Notes: generated by a model from the sequence alone, not told the origin. DNA of 12,078 nucleotides from Neocallimastix lanati (nom. inval.) (GCA_016946835.1 JACVTC010000683.1:1-12078); one strand, 5' to 3'; shown: positions 1 through 9,823, counted from the first letter of the stretch. Numbers and translations are program-made.

Positions 1-171
1 AGTGATAATAAAAATAGTAATAATAAAAGCAATAGTAGTAATAGAAGCTATAATGAAAATAGAAGTAGTGGTAGAAGTAAGAGTAGTACAGATATATCAA
101 AAAAAAGTAGAACCAACAAATCATTTAATGATATTAAAACTATTTCACATTATCAAAGGAGTAAAAGCAAC

Positions 172-205
<34 letters not shown>

Positions 206-2010
206 ATGTTAGCACCATTGATCAGAAGGATCACAAAAATAGTCGTAGTAGTAACAGTAATCATAGTAGTAACAGTAGTCAGAGTCGTTGTAGTGATCGT
301 AGTAACTCACAATTAATTGATAATACGAACAGGAGCAAAAGTTCGTCATCACATAATTCCATTATTAATTATTCAAACGATTTTGAGGGAACAAATAGTG
401 ATAAAGAAACCAATCCTAGTAATAATAATAGTAATTATTCTGATGATTTTGAAGAAATGAATAGTGATAATGAAACCAATCCTAACATGAGTAATGATAA
501 AGAATCTAATCCTGGTAGTAATAATGATAATGATAATGATAATGATAACGATATTAATTCTACTATTTTATCAAATGAAAATGAATATAGTCAATCAAAC
601 GAAAGCTTTGATACCATAAAAAATAATAATAATAAGAATAATGATAAGAATAGTACTATATATAGTGTCGATAAAGATAGTAACGCCTCCACTACAGATT
701 ATAAATATGATAAGAAATTTATTTCCTCATCAAGAAAAAATAACTCAAACGATCTTAATGATATGAATAATGGATATAACAAAAAATCATCAGATCGTTT
801 AATGAATAATAAATGCACTGAGAGCACTAGGGATAAATATCAATCATTGAAAAGCATCGCATCAACGCCAATGCAACAATTGAACAAGAATACGGTGAGC
901 AAGAGTCAAAATGATATAGACACTTTTGACGATTTTAAAGATGTTGATGATATCTTAGCATGTATTGACAATATTGTGAATACTAATAACAAAATAAATA
1001 ATAAAAATGAAGAAATTGATATTCTTAAAAAATATAGTAATGATGACATTCATAGTATGAATAGCAATAATGAGAATCCTATAGATGATCATTATAATAA
1101 TAATAATAATAGTAGTAGTAATAGTAATAGTAATAGTAATAGTAATAGTGATTGTAATAGTAATAGTAGTAATAGAAGTAGTAGTAGTAGTAATCATAAT
1201 AGCATTACACATGATTCTCATTCCATCAATAATAATAATAGTAATATTTTGGATGATGAAACTTCCTCTAATTATTCTAAAAAAACTGAAGAAATGGAAG
1301 AAAAACATCAACCACCCATGGAACAAGAGAGTATCACCAACGGATCATCATCATCTCAAAATCAAGATAATCAAGCGGTATCCATTAATAGCATATCATC
1401 ATTTGTTAAAGCGAAAAGTCACAACAACAGTGATAATCATAATTTTATACCCATTACCCCTCTCCAAAAAAATTCCAATTCCAGTTCTAATTTTAATTCT
1501 AATTCTAATTCTAATTCTAATTTCAATTCTACTTTAAATTCCAATTTAAATTTAAATTTCAATTCTAATGATAATTCACATCACAACTATAGTCCTACGA
1601 ATTCAAATGATAAGGTAGATCAGCCCTTCTTCTACTTCAATTCACCATCCAATACAAATCCATCCAATTCTTTCTGTGCCGCAATGACCACCACCACCAC
1701 CACAACCACAACCAAGACAGCCACGAACTTTTCTCAACAAACCTATTCCTTTATAATGAATGATTCTACCACAACTAGGACGACAATGATGACGACAACT
1801 TTTAATAGTGGTGGTAGTAGTGGTAGTAGTAATAGTAGTAATAGGAGTAATAGTAGTAATAGTAGTAATGGTGGAAGAAGAAGAAGAAGAAGAAGAAATG
1901 AAAATTCTCAAGGAGATCAACCCTCAGGATCCCAAAACTTCATAAATTCGAATCCTTTTTTACAATTTATTTCATCACAAATTAATTTTTATCGGAATGA
2001 AATAAAGTAA
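1..2010 (+). CDS. Asn/Ser-rich low-complexity protein, 5'-partial
   Basis: The frame starting at base 1 has no stop until TAA at 2008-2010, giving 669 residues. The upstream part lies outside the window. The ATG at 457 is an internal Met, because the same compositional style and a 22-residue repeat run straight across it. The protein is dominated by Asn, Ser, Asp and Lys. It holds an 11-Ser run (residues 58-68), NDND repeats (about 175-184), N/S tracts (366-398 and 491-526), a Thr run (about 563-571), SGGSSGSS-type stretches and a seven-Arg run (626-632) that could be a nuclear-localisation or nucleic-acid-binding patch. The least repetitive parts are an acidic amphipathic stretch at 309-326 (FDDFKDVDDILACIDNIV) and a C-terminal tail with aromatic and hydrophobic residues ending FYRNEIK. 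No catalytic domain, signal peptide or membrane segment is visible. It may be the disordered tail of a regulatory protein whose folded domain lies upstream; that is inference and the function is unknown. No intron was seen. Confidence 0.8.
172..204 (+). repeat. AGT trinucleotide run encoding 11 Ser
   Basis: Eleven consecutive AGT codons in frame with the Asn/Ser-rich protein. The use of one serine codon throughout points to expansion by replication slippage rather than selection for each serine. Confidence 0.9.
367..540 (+). repeat. In-frame 66-bp (22-residue) tandem repeat
   Basis: Two adjacent 22-residue units, nt 367-432 and 433-498, both read NYS-x-DFE, then x-x-NSD-x-ETNP, followed by an Asn/Ser linker. 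A third, partial copy follows (NDKESNPGSNND) and runs into an NDND tract coded by AAT-GAT repeats near 520-550. This is a protein-level repeat more complex than the surrounding microsatellites, with recognisable DFE and E(T/S)NP cores, so it may be a short interaction motif in several copies. Confidence 0.75.
1096..1194 (+). repeat. AAT/AGT codon microsatellite (Asn/Ser tract)
   Basis: Five AAT codons are followed by AGT runs and alternating AAT-AGT hexanucleotides, interrupted by single GAT, TGT and AGA codons. It encodes an Asn/Ser tract. The opposite strand also reads open here, but that is a shadow of the trinucleotide repeat. Confidence 0.85.
1471..1578 (+). repeat. Asn-x dipeptide tract, AAT-TCT based
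   Basis: A near-regular Asn-x alternation where x is Ser, Phe or Leu. The core is AAT-TCT, with single-base variants TTT, TTC, TTA and TCC. Serine here is TCT or TCC, whereas in the earlier tracts it is AGT, so this tract arose from a different hexanucleotide. The Phe and Leu codons are one or two base changes from TCT. Confidence 0.8.
1876..1896 (+). repeat. AGA run encoding seven Arg
   Basis: Seven consecutive AGA codons after a Gly-Gly. This is the only strongly basic cluster in the protein and a candidate nuclear-localisation or RNA/DNA-binding patch, although the homogeneous codon also fits simple slippage. Confidence 0.85.
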
Positions 2011-2102
2011 AGTATCCCTATCTTCTTTATATACCATAAATATATATAATAAAATAAAATAAAAATAGTATAAAATAAAATAAAAATAGTATAAAATAAA
2101 AT
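2011..2102 (+). promoter_or_regulatory. 3' flank with possible poly(A) signal and 21-bp tandem repeat
   Basis: AATAAA occurs at 2048-2053, about 40 bases after the stop codon, a plausible distance for a polyadenylation signal. However, the motif is common by chance in this composition. From 2049 to 2102 there is a 21-bp unit (ataaaataaaataaaaa plus tagt) in about 2.6 copies (2049-2069, 2070-2090, 2091-2102 partial). Confidence 0.35.
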
Positions 2103-2134
2103 GATATTAATTTTTTTTAATAAAATACTAATTT

Positions 2135-2136
<2 letters not shown>

Positions 2137-2181
<45 letters not shown>

Positions 2182-2184
2182 TTT
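2137..2184. repeat. ATTT tetranucleotide array, 12 copies
   Basis: Twelve perfect ATTT units in the 3' flank of the Asn/Ser-rich gene. Confidence 0.9.
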
Positions 2185-2350
2185 TTTAATATTTTCAATA
2201 GAAATATTAATGAAGAATTATCAGATTATTAAATTTTTCTTAAAAAAAAAAAAAGAAGACTGATAACATTTCAAGAAATAATTAAAATTAAAATTGGATT
2301 TAAATTAAATATAAACCATGATAAAAATTTTATTGCTATGACTATATGAA

Positions 2351-2356
<6 letters not shown>

Positions 2357-2395
<39 letters not shown>
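2357..2395. repeat. Poly(A) tract, 39 bases
   Basis: An uninterrupted run of A. A shorter T run (2569-2588) and A run (about 2687-2710) follow. Runs this long are prone to length error in sequencing. Confidence 0.9.
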
Positions 2396-2396
<1 letters not shown>

Positions 2397-3190
2397 ATAA
2401 AAACTAATTAATTTCTAAAATATAAAAAAAAATGATATTAATGGAAAAAAATGTATATATTAATACTATCACAAAAAAAAATAATAAATAATTATATATA
2501 TTAAAAAAATTATAATAATTAAATAATAAAAAAAAATGAAAAAAAAAATTATATTTTATTATTTTAACTTTTTTTTTTTTTTTTTTTTAACAAAAAAAAA
2601 ATACTCAGATGAATTAAATCTAATCCTAATAAAAAAAATTAAAATAATAATAATAAAATAAAATAATAAAAATAATTATAAAAATGAAAAAAAAAAAAAA
2701 AAAAAAAAAATATTATAAAATAAAATAAGTTTTCTGGTTACTTGCGGTGTAATAAGGAAATTATAGTTTAAATGAAATTAAATTAAAAAAAGAAAATTAG
2801 TAAAAAAAAAAAAATAAAAATAAAAATAAAATAATAGTCGTACTATTAAAGTAATAATAGATAAATGAATAAATAAATTATTATTATTATTTTATTATTA
2901 TTATTTTCTGTATAATAACGAAAATTAATTTGTTATAAGGCAATGTGGTAGTTGTATAAAATATAAGTAATAATTTTTTTTTCTTTTCTTTTAATAATCA
3001 TTTAATAATTTATCTAAGACAGAAAAAAAAAATTTTTTTTATCAATATACCTAAATCAAACTTTAATTATTCACTGCTTTTATTAAAAAAAAAAAATTCA
3101 TAAAATTATCCTACCATTATTTTATATATTTAACTTTTAAATATATTTAATTAATAATAATAATATGTTATAATTATTTTTAAAATAAAG

Positions 3191-3480
3191 TAAAATAAAA
3201 TAAAATAAAATAAAATAAAATAAAATAAAATAAAATAAAATAAAATAAAATAAAATAAAATAAAATAAAATAAAATAAAATAAAATAAAATAAAATAAAA
3301 TAAAATAAAATAAAATAAAATAAAATAAAATAAAATAAAATAAAATAAAATAAAATAAAATAAAATAAAATAAAATAAAATAAAATAAAATAAAATAAAA
3401 TAAAATAAAATAAAATAAAATAAAATAAAATAAAATAAAATAAAATAAAATAAAATAAAATAAAATAAAATAAAATAAAA
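3191..3480. repeat. Perfect TAAAA pentanucleotide array, 58 copies
   Basis: 290 bases of exact TAAAA without a single substitution. The array is entered from taaaataaag on the left and degrades to taaataaata on the right. Such perfection implies a recent expansion or active homogenisation. Confidence 0.97.
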
Positions 3481-3711
3481 TAAATAAATAAAATATTAAA
3501 ATTAAATTAAAAGAAATAGAACAAAAACTTATAACATGATATAAGCCTTAATTTTTATTTTTACTAAATGCTTATTACTCTTTTACCATAGTACTTTAAC
3601 TATATCTATTTTATTTTTATTTTATTTTGTTATATTATTATTATTTTTATTTTTTTTAAAAAAAAAAAAAATTTATACTATTTTTTTTTTAAAGTAAATA
3701 TATTAGTTTGT

Positions 3712-3859
3712 TATTTTTTAAGATTATCAAAAGTTGGAATAAATCAATAAAGTCAAAATAAAATTAAAAAAAAAATTAATACAAAATTTGAAAATAAAAA
3801 AAAAAAAGGGAAAAAAAGGTATTTTTTAAGATTAATAAACGTTGGAATAAATCAATAAA
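3712..3859 (+). repeat. Diverged direct repeat of 40 bp, offset 108 bp
   Basis: Copy 1 is 3712-3751 and copy 2 is 3820-3859. They share 37 of 40 bases, including the exact 19-base block gttggaataaatcaataaa and the exact 15-base block tattttttaagatta, and both are followed by taaaattaaaa-type sequence. The non-AT bases (gttgg) are shared, so this is a real duplication rather than compositional chance. Confidence 0.8.
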
Positions 3860-4129
3860 ATAAAATTAAAATTAAAATATATATACATATATATATTTTT
3901 TTTTTAATTTTAATTTTATATATATATAACTATATCCATGATTAAAAAGTTTATAAAGTTATTTTTATTTATTTAAAAAAAAATTATATATATATATATA
4001 AAAGAATTAAAAAAATTTTTTTATTGAAAATGTTTATAATTAAATTGTTTTATAAAGCAAAAATTTAAATCTATTAAATTTTTTATTTCATATCCTTTTT
4101 TTTTTTTTTATAATTTTTCCTTTTTTTTA

Positions 4130-4202
4130 TATGACTCCGAAATAGTCATAAATTATGTTATTTAAATTACACTTTTTTAAAAAGTGTAATTTAAATAACA
4201 TA
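4130..4202. repeat. Small hairpin followed by 24-bp perfect palindrome
   Basis: Arms 4154-4177 and 4179-4202 are exact reverse complements over 24 bp around a single central base (4178); they contain the tip sequence ttacacttttt and its complement. Just before it, 4130-4136 and 4144-4150 form a 7-bp hairpin with loop ccgaaat. The long arms include several G and C positions, all paired, so this exceeds what AT content gives by chance. It could extrude as a cruciform or be a remnant of a terminal-inverted-repeat element. Confidence 0.85.
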
Positions 4203-4539
4203 TAACAGAATAATTATAATTATAATTTAAATTTTATATATTTATTTTATTTATTTTAAACATGCATTTACATAATAATCTAAAATTTAGTTTTATATAT
4301 ATTAGAAAGATACATATTTATATAAATAACATTCAAAAAAATAAAAAAAAAAATTAAAAATGTTAATTGTATTATTATTTACATTAATATTTTATAGATA
4401 ATCAAACCATTAAAATAATTGTAAATGATTATTATTATATATATGAGACATATTATGTGTAACTATATATCATATATATATATATTTTTAAAGATAATTT
4501 ATTTATTATGAAATCCTTAATTAAAAAAATTTTTTTATT

Positions 4540-4748
4540 ATTATTTATTATTTATTATTTATTATTTATTATTTATTATTTATTATTTATTATTTATTAT
4601 TTATTATTTATTATTTATTATTTATTATTTATTATTTATTATTTATTATTTATTATTTATTATTTATTATTTATTATTTATTATTTATTATTTATTATTT
4701 ATTATTTATTATTTATTATTTATTATTTATTATTTATTATTTATTATT
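4540..4748. repeat. ATTATTT heptanucleotide array, 29 copies
   Basis: Twenty-nine 7-bp units at 4540-4742 and a six-base partial unit. Because 7 is coprime to 3, one frame reads a seven-residue hydrophobic repeat (LLFIIYY) starting from an ATG at 4508; I regard that as an accident of the repeat. The unit is the reverse complement of the unit in the large array at 7447-8695. Confidence 0.95.
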
Positions 4749-5082
4749 ATGTCAAAAAAATAAATAAAAAGTACCATGTTTTATTTTTCTACTTTTTTGG
4801 AATATCCTATAAAAAGAATTAGAAAAAAAAATTAAAAAATTATAATTAATAAATAATGTCATTAATATTAATAAATAATAATTCATAATATAATATAATA
4901 TAATTGTATTTTCTAGTTTTTTTTTTTTTTTTTTTACCCTCTTAATAAGTCAAAAAAATAAAATAAATTAAAATAAAAAAAAAAAAAATTAAAAATAAAA
5001 AATATAGAAATATTTAATTTTTATTTTATAATTTGGTAGATATAATTTTATAATTATGTTTTATATCAAAATATCAAATGTT

Positions 5083-5156
5083 TAATATAACTTATATATT
5101 AAGTTATATTATAAAATTGTTTAATATTTATATATTAAATATTAAACAATTTTATA
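5083..5156. repeat. Two abutting perfect inverted repeats
   Basis: First stem: 5083-5094 with 5100-5111, 12 bp. Second stem: 5110-5130 with 5136-5156, 21 bp, including a paired G-C at each side. Both have the same five-base loop tatat. The stems touch (two bases shared), giving a paired-hairpin arrangement. Confidence 0.8.
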
Positions 5157-5198
5157 GATATTCAGATATTTATAAATTGAATAATAACTATATTTATG

Positions 5199-5261
5199 AA
5201 TTGATGGTTATTATTTATTAATTGATAATTATTAAATCCTAATTGATAGTTATTATCTATT
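5199..5261 (+). repeat. 21-bp tandem repeat, three diverged copies
   Basis: Units at 5199-5219, 5220-5240 and 5241-5261 each start aattgat followed by two purines and ttatta(t/a). The 21-bp period equals three heptamers, and the aattga core recurs as the variant marker inside the large heptamer array at 7447-8695. Confidence 0.65.
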
Positions 5262-5536
5262 ATTTATTATTTATTACTTATTTATTTGTTATTGTCTAAT
5301 AAATAATAATCTGACTATTTTCAAGTTATTTTAAGAAAAAAAATTTTTTTATTCATCAATAGTTATAATTTATATTTATAAATTATATAATTTTTTTTAC
5401 TATAAAAAATATTATCTATCATATATATATATATTTATTTCCTATTTCCTTTCTTTTATAGCATTTTATGAAGCATTAATAAAATATATAAATTCCTATA
5501 ATCTTTTAAATATTTCTGTTATTGACAGAAATAATT

Positions 5537-5707
5537 AAATAAGAAATAATAAATAAGAAATAAGAAATAAAAAATAAAAAATAAATAAGAAATAAGAAAT
5601 AAGAAATAAGAAATAAGAAAAAAGAAATTAAAAATAAAAAATAAGAAATAAGAAATAAGAAATAAGAAATAAGAAATAAGAAATAAAAAATAAGAAATAA
5701 GAAATAA
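5537..5707. repeat. AAATAAG heptanucleotide array, imperfect
   Basis: About 170 bases built mainly from aaataag units, broken by g-to-a variants and aaaaagaaatt interruptions near 5560-5585 and 5620-5640. It differs by a single base per unit from the AAATAAT unit of the larger array downstream. Confidence 0.85.
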
Positions 5708-6676
5708 TTGAATAATTCAGTTTAAAAATTTTACAGAAATATCTAAATTATTAATAATTAAAATTACAAATGGTTAATAGAAATACAGTAATCTTCTTAA
5801 CAAATTATAACTTTGTTCATTCATTTAACATTCATTTAATTATTATTATTTTTTTAATTTAATATAAAGTAATTTAAATTTAAATTAAAATTTAATTTAA
5901 AATTAAATTAAAAAGGTAACACACACTTTATTAAGGCGTATAATAAAATATATTAAATTTATTTATTTTTATTTTAAACCTATTAATTTTCATATATATT
6001 TCAATATAAATATAAATATAGATATGTAAATATAAATATATAAATATAAATATATAAATATTTCTATTTTTTTTTTTTTTAATTTTTATATTATTGTTTT
6101 ATTTTCATAAAAAGATAATCTATCAAATTTTGACCATTTCACCATTTCATGTCATTTAACAAGGATATTGTTTTCTGTTTCAACTTTAAAACCATGGACT
6201 TTAATCCTTTATAAATTATAACTAGTAAATTGTAACTATAATCTATTAATTATTAAATATTAAATATTAACTCTTAAATAATATTAAATTGTGTATAATT
6301 AATAATTAAATAATTTTAATTGTCATAATTAAATCATTTTTTTATTAATTAAAAAATTTTAATATTTAAATTTATTTTTTAATTTTCATTTCACTCTATA
6401 TCTGTTGAAGTATTTCTATTGTAGTTTTTATATTTATATATATATATAATATTTATTTATTTTCTATGTTTAAAAGAAAAAGAAATTTAATTTTTAAATA
6501 ATTGTCCGCTTTAATGGTAATAAAGTTCATTTAAAATAAAAATAATAAAAATATTTAAAATTAGGAAGTTTCATAATCTAATACTATTAAATTAAGGAAA
6601 AAATAAATATAATCAAATAAAAGTATAAAAATTTCATTTCACCCTCGGAGTAAAATCTATATCACATGATCAATAA

Positions 6677-6746
6677 AAATGTTTAATTATTATAGAATTA
6701 TGGAATATAAATATTAAAGTTTATATTTTACAATAATTAAACATTT
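6677..6746. repeat. Inverted repeat with 15-bp arms and nested inner stem
   Basis: 6677-6691 and 6732-6746 are exact reverse complements (aaatgtttaattatt). Inside the 40-base spacer, aatataaa and tttatatt form a second 8-bp stem around tattaaag. The result would be a two-part hairpin of about 70 bases. No promoter or gene is evident nearby. Confidence 0.6.
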
Positions 6747-6850
6747 ATTTTTATTATTATCATAAAAAAAATAAAAATAAAATTTATGTTAATTATTTAA
6801 TACTATTTAAACTTTCTAACGGCATTTTTTTTTTTTTTTTTAATTTGTTC

Positions 6851-6871
6851 TAAAACAAAAGTTTTGTTTTA
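6851..6871. repeat. Short perfect palindrome
   Basis: Arms of 10 bp, taaaacaaaa and ttttgtttta, flank a single g at 6861. It follows a T run and is probably of little functional meaning. Confidence 0.6.
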
Positions 6872-7007
6872 TGTAAAAATTATATAATTTATATAATTCA
6901 TATTTTCCTATATTCATTAATTTTTATTAAATGAATGGAACATAAACCACACCACTGGGATAATTTTGAGAGAAAAAAATATCAAAGTTAACTTTCCAAA
7001 GATTTAT

Positions 7008-7028
7008 AATAATAATAATAATAATAAT
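7008..7028. repeat. AAT trinucleotide run, 7 copies
   Basis: Seven perfect AAT units in non-coding DNA. The same trinucleotide encodes Asn runs in the gene at the left of the window. Confidence 0.85.
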
Positions 7029-7446
7029 AAAATTTATGAATTTTTTTTTTAATTATTCGTATTAAATATTAATATTTAAAAAACCAATATTTATAAAAAA
7101 AATATTGAAAAATATATTTAAAATTTTAGTATAGTTTATATTTCATATAAAAGTATATTTTTTTTAAAGCAATGAATTATTACTTTTATATAATTAATAT
7201 ATAAAAGATTATTTTTATAATAATAAAAAAAAAAAATAAAATAAAACAGTATAAAGTACTTTATTTATCTTTGCTTATTGAAAAGAAAAGTTTGACTATA
7301 TATTAATAAATAATAAACATTAAAACATTAATGTAATTATATTAATGTAAATATTTTCTAAGAATTCTATAAAAGTTTACTTATCCTTATGTCATTTAAA
7401 GGTATTATTTCCATTATTATTTATTATATAGTGTTATATAATAACT

Positions 7447-8695
7447 AATAATTGAGTAATAAATAATAAATAATTGAATAATAAATAATTGAATAATAAA
7501 TAATAAATAATTGAATAATAAATAATAAATAATAAATAATAAATAATAAAATAATAAATAATAAATAATAAAATAATAAATAATAAATAATAAATAATAA
7601 ATAAATAATAAATAATAAATAATAAATAAATAATAAATAATAAATAATAAATAATAAATAATAAATAATAAATAATAAATAATTATTAATAAATAATAAA
7701 TAATAAATAATAAATAATAAATAATAAATAATAAATAATAAATAATAAATAATTGAATAATAAATAATAAATAATTGAATAATAAATAATTGAATAATAA
7801 ATAATAAATAATAAATAATAAATAATAAATAATAAAATAATAAATAATAAATAATAAATAATAAATAAATAATAAATAATAAATAATAAATAAATAATAA
7901 ATAATAAATAATAAATAATAAATAATAAAATAATAAATAAATAATAAATAATAAATAATAAATAATAAATAATAAATAATAAATAATATAATAATAAATA
8001 ATTGAATAATAATATAAATAATAAATAATAATTGAATAATTATTAATAAATAATTATTAATAAATAATAAATAATAAATAATAAATAATAAATAATAAAT
8101 AATAAATAAATAATAAATAATAAATAATAAATAATAAATAATAAATAATAAATAATAAATAATTGAATAATAAATATTAAATAATAAATAATAAATAATT
8201 GAATAATTATTAATAAATAATTATTAATAAATAATAAATAATAAATAATAAATAATAAATAATAAATAATAAATAATAAATAATAAATAATAAATAATAA
8301 ATAATAAATAATAAATAATAAATAATAAATAATAAATAATAAATAATAAATAATAAATAATAAATAATAAATAATAAATAATAAATAATAAATAATAAAT
8401 AATAAATAATAAATAATAAATAATAAATAATTGAATAATAAATAATAAATAATTGAATAATAAATAATAAATAATAAATAATTAAATAATAAATAATAAA
8501 TAATAAATAATAAATAATAATAATTGAATAATAAATAATAAATAATTATTAATAAATAATAAATAATAAATAATAAATAATAAATAATAAATAATAAATA
8601 ATAAATAATAAATAATAAATAATAAATAATAAATAATAAATAATAAATAATAAATAATAAATAATAAATAATAAATAATAAATAATAAATAATAA
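7447..8695. repeat. Large AAATAAT heptanucleotide satellite, about 1.25 kb
   Basis: Roughly 175-180 units of aaataat. Three kinds of variant are interspersed: aattgaat units (ttg near 7452, 7474, 7489, 7511, 7753, 7775, 7790, 8002, 8032, 8163, 8199, 8430, 8452, 8523), shortened aaat units, lengthened aaaataat units, and aattattaat units. The variants recur in the same order, which shows higher-order structure: the series of short and long units starting near 7570 reappears near 7834, and a 40-base stretch starting ttgaataattattaataaat at 8032 reappears at 8199. The array therefore grew by segmental duplications as well as single-unit slippage. Its right edge passes into an ATAT-rich stretch (about 8693-8750). 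Confidence 0.93.
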
Positions 8696-9292
8696 TATAT
8701 AATAAATCATTATATATAATATAAAATATAATATATAATATATAATAAATGATAAATAATAAATAAAAATAAATAAATAAATTTACATATTAAAGTTTAA
8801 AAAAAAAAAGATTTAACATTTTTATTTAAAATTAATTAATAGATGTTAATATATTATAATATATTAAAAACTATATATTTACATAAATAATTATATATTA
8901 AAATCGATTAACAGTAAAAATAAAGCTCCAATTGATTGATTGAATAATTTGAGATTTACCAATACTTTATTTTATTAAATTAAATGTAAAAATTTCAAAA
9001 ATATTTATAATATAAAAAAAAAAAAAGTTTAGTAGTATTATATATTAAATAAATAAATTAATTAATAAATAAATAAATAGTAATATAATTAAATAAATGA
9101 ATAAATAATTAACTCTCATTTCTTTACTAAGATTTAACTGTAATCTTTGTGAAGTTTTCAATTCATCAATACTTTTATTTCTTATCTTCTGAACATATTT
9201 TTTATTTTATAGCTATTGAAAATTAAATAATTATAAGTAATTGATAGTATGGATAATTTACAGATTTAAAATTTTTTTTTCAATGAAAAATT

Positions 9293-9317
9293 AAAAAAAA
9301 AAAAAAAAAAAAAAAAA
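9293..9317. repeat. Poly(A) tract, about 25 bases
   Basis: An uninterrupted A run in the non-coding region. Confidence 0.85.
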
Positions 9318-9822
9318 GAATAAATATTATTATTTCTTTAATTAAAAAGTTTATTTACAATTAATTATATTTATATTAATATATATAAATATATCTTATA
9401 TTTATTTTTTATTTATTTTGTTTTTTTTTTTATTTTAAATTTTTACCAAAAAAAATTTTTTTTAAACTCATAACAAATTTTGAACATTATTTTTCCATTT
9501 TTATTTATTTAAGTATTCATTTAATTTTTAAAATAAAATTTATTTATTTATTAAATTATTCATTAAATTAATTAATGATTTAATAAACTTGACATTAATT
9601 TATATTATTTAAAATTTTTAATATTTATATTTATATTAAATCGAATAATAGACTAAAATCTATTTAAGCATAACAAATAACAATAGAGTTTTAGTAAAAC
9701 CACACAATTTATTAAAGTATTTTATTTTTAATATATTATAATTTTTATAATTTCTAATACATTATAATATTCTATTATAGTATTTTAGTATTTTGGTATT
9801 TAATTAATTTTCAATATAAAAT

Positions 9823-9823
<1 letters not shown>

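Noticed and set aside
2-316. Open frame with Val/Ile runs in the second phase
   Set aside because: It is a shifted reading of the AGT/AAT repeats of the Asn/Ser-rich gene, whose frame is open over the same bases and well beyond.
955-1920. Antisense open frames (955-1326 and 1642-1920, Thr/Ile-rich) and a shifted plus-strand frame (1085-1537)
   Set aside because: They are shadows of trinucleotide and hexanucleotide repeats inside the sense gene and show no independent features.
2730-2765. Possible tRNA or small RNA in the less AT-rich patch (ctggttacttgcggtg)
   Set aside because: No acceptor stem, anticodon arm or T-loop can be drawn, and no similarity to a known RNA gene was recognised.
4508-4822. 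Open frame of 104 codons encoding a repeated hydrophobic LLFIIYY heptapeptide, like a membrane protein
   Set aside because: It is produced by the perfect ATTATTT array; any stop-free 7-bp unit gives an open seven-residue repeat. No start context, family or flanking coding sequence supports it.
7447-8695. CRISPR-like or telomeric array
   Set aside because: There are no unique spacers of constant length, and the unit lacks the G-rich strand of known fungal telomeres. It is a simple AT satellite with variants.
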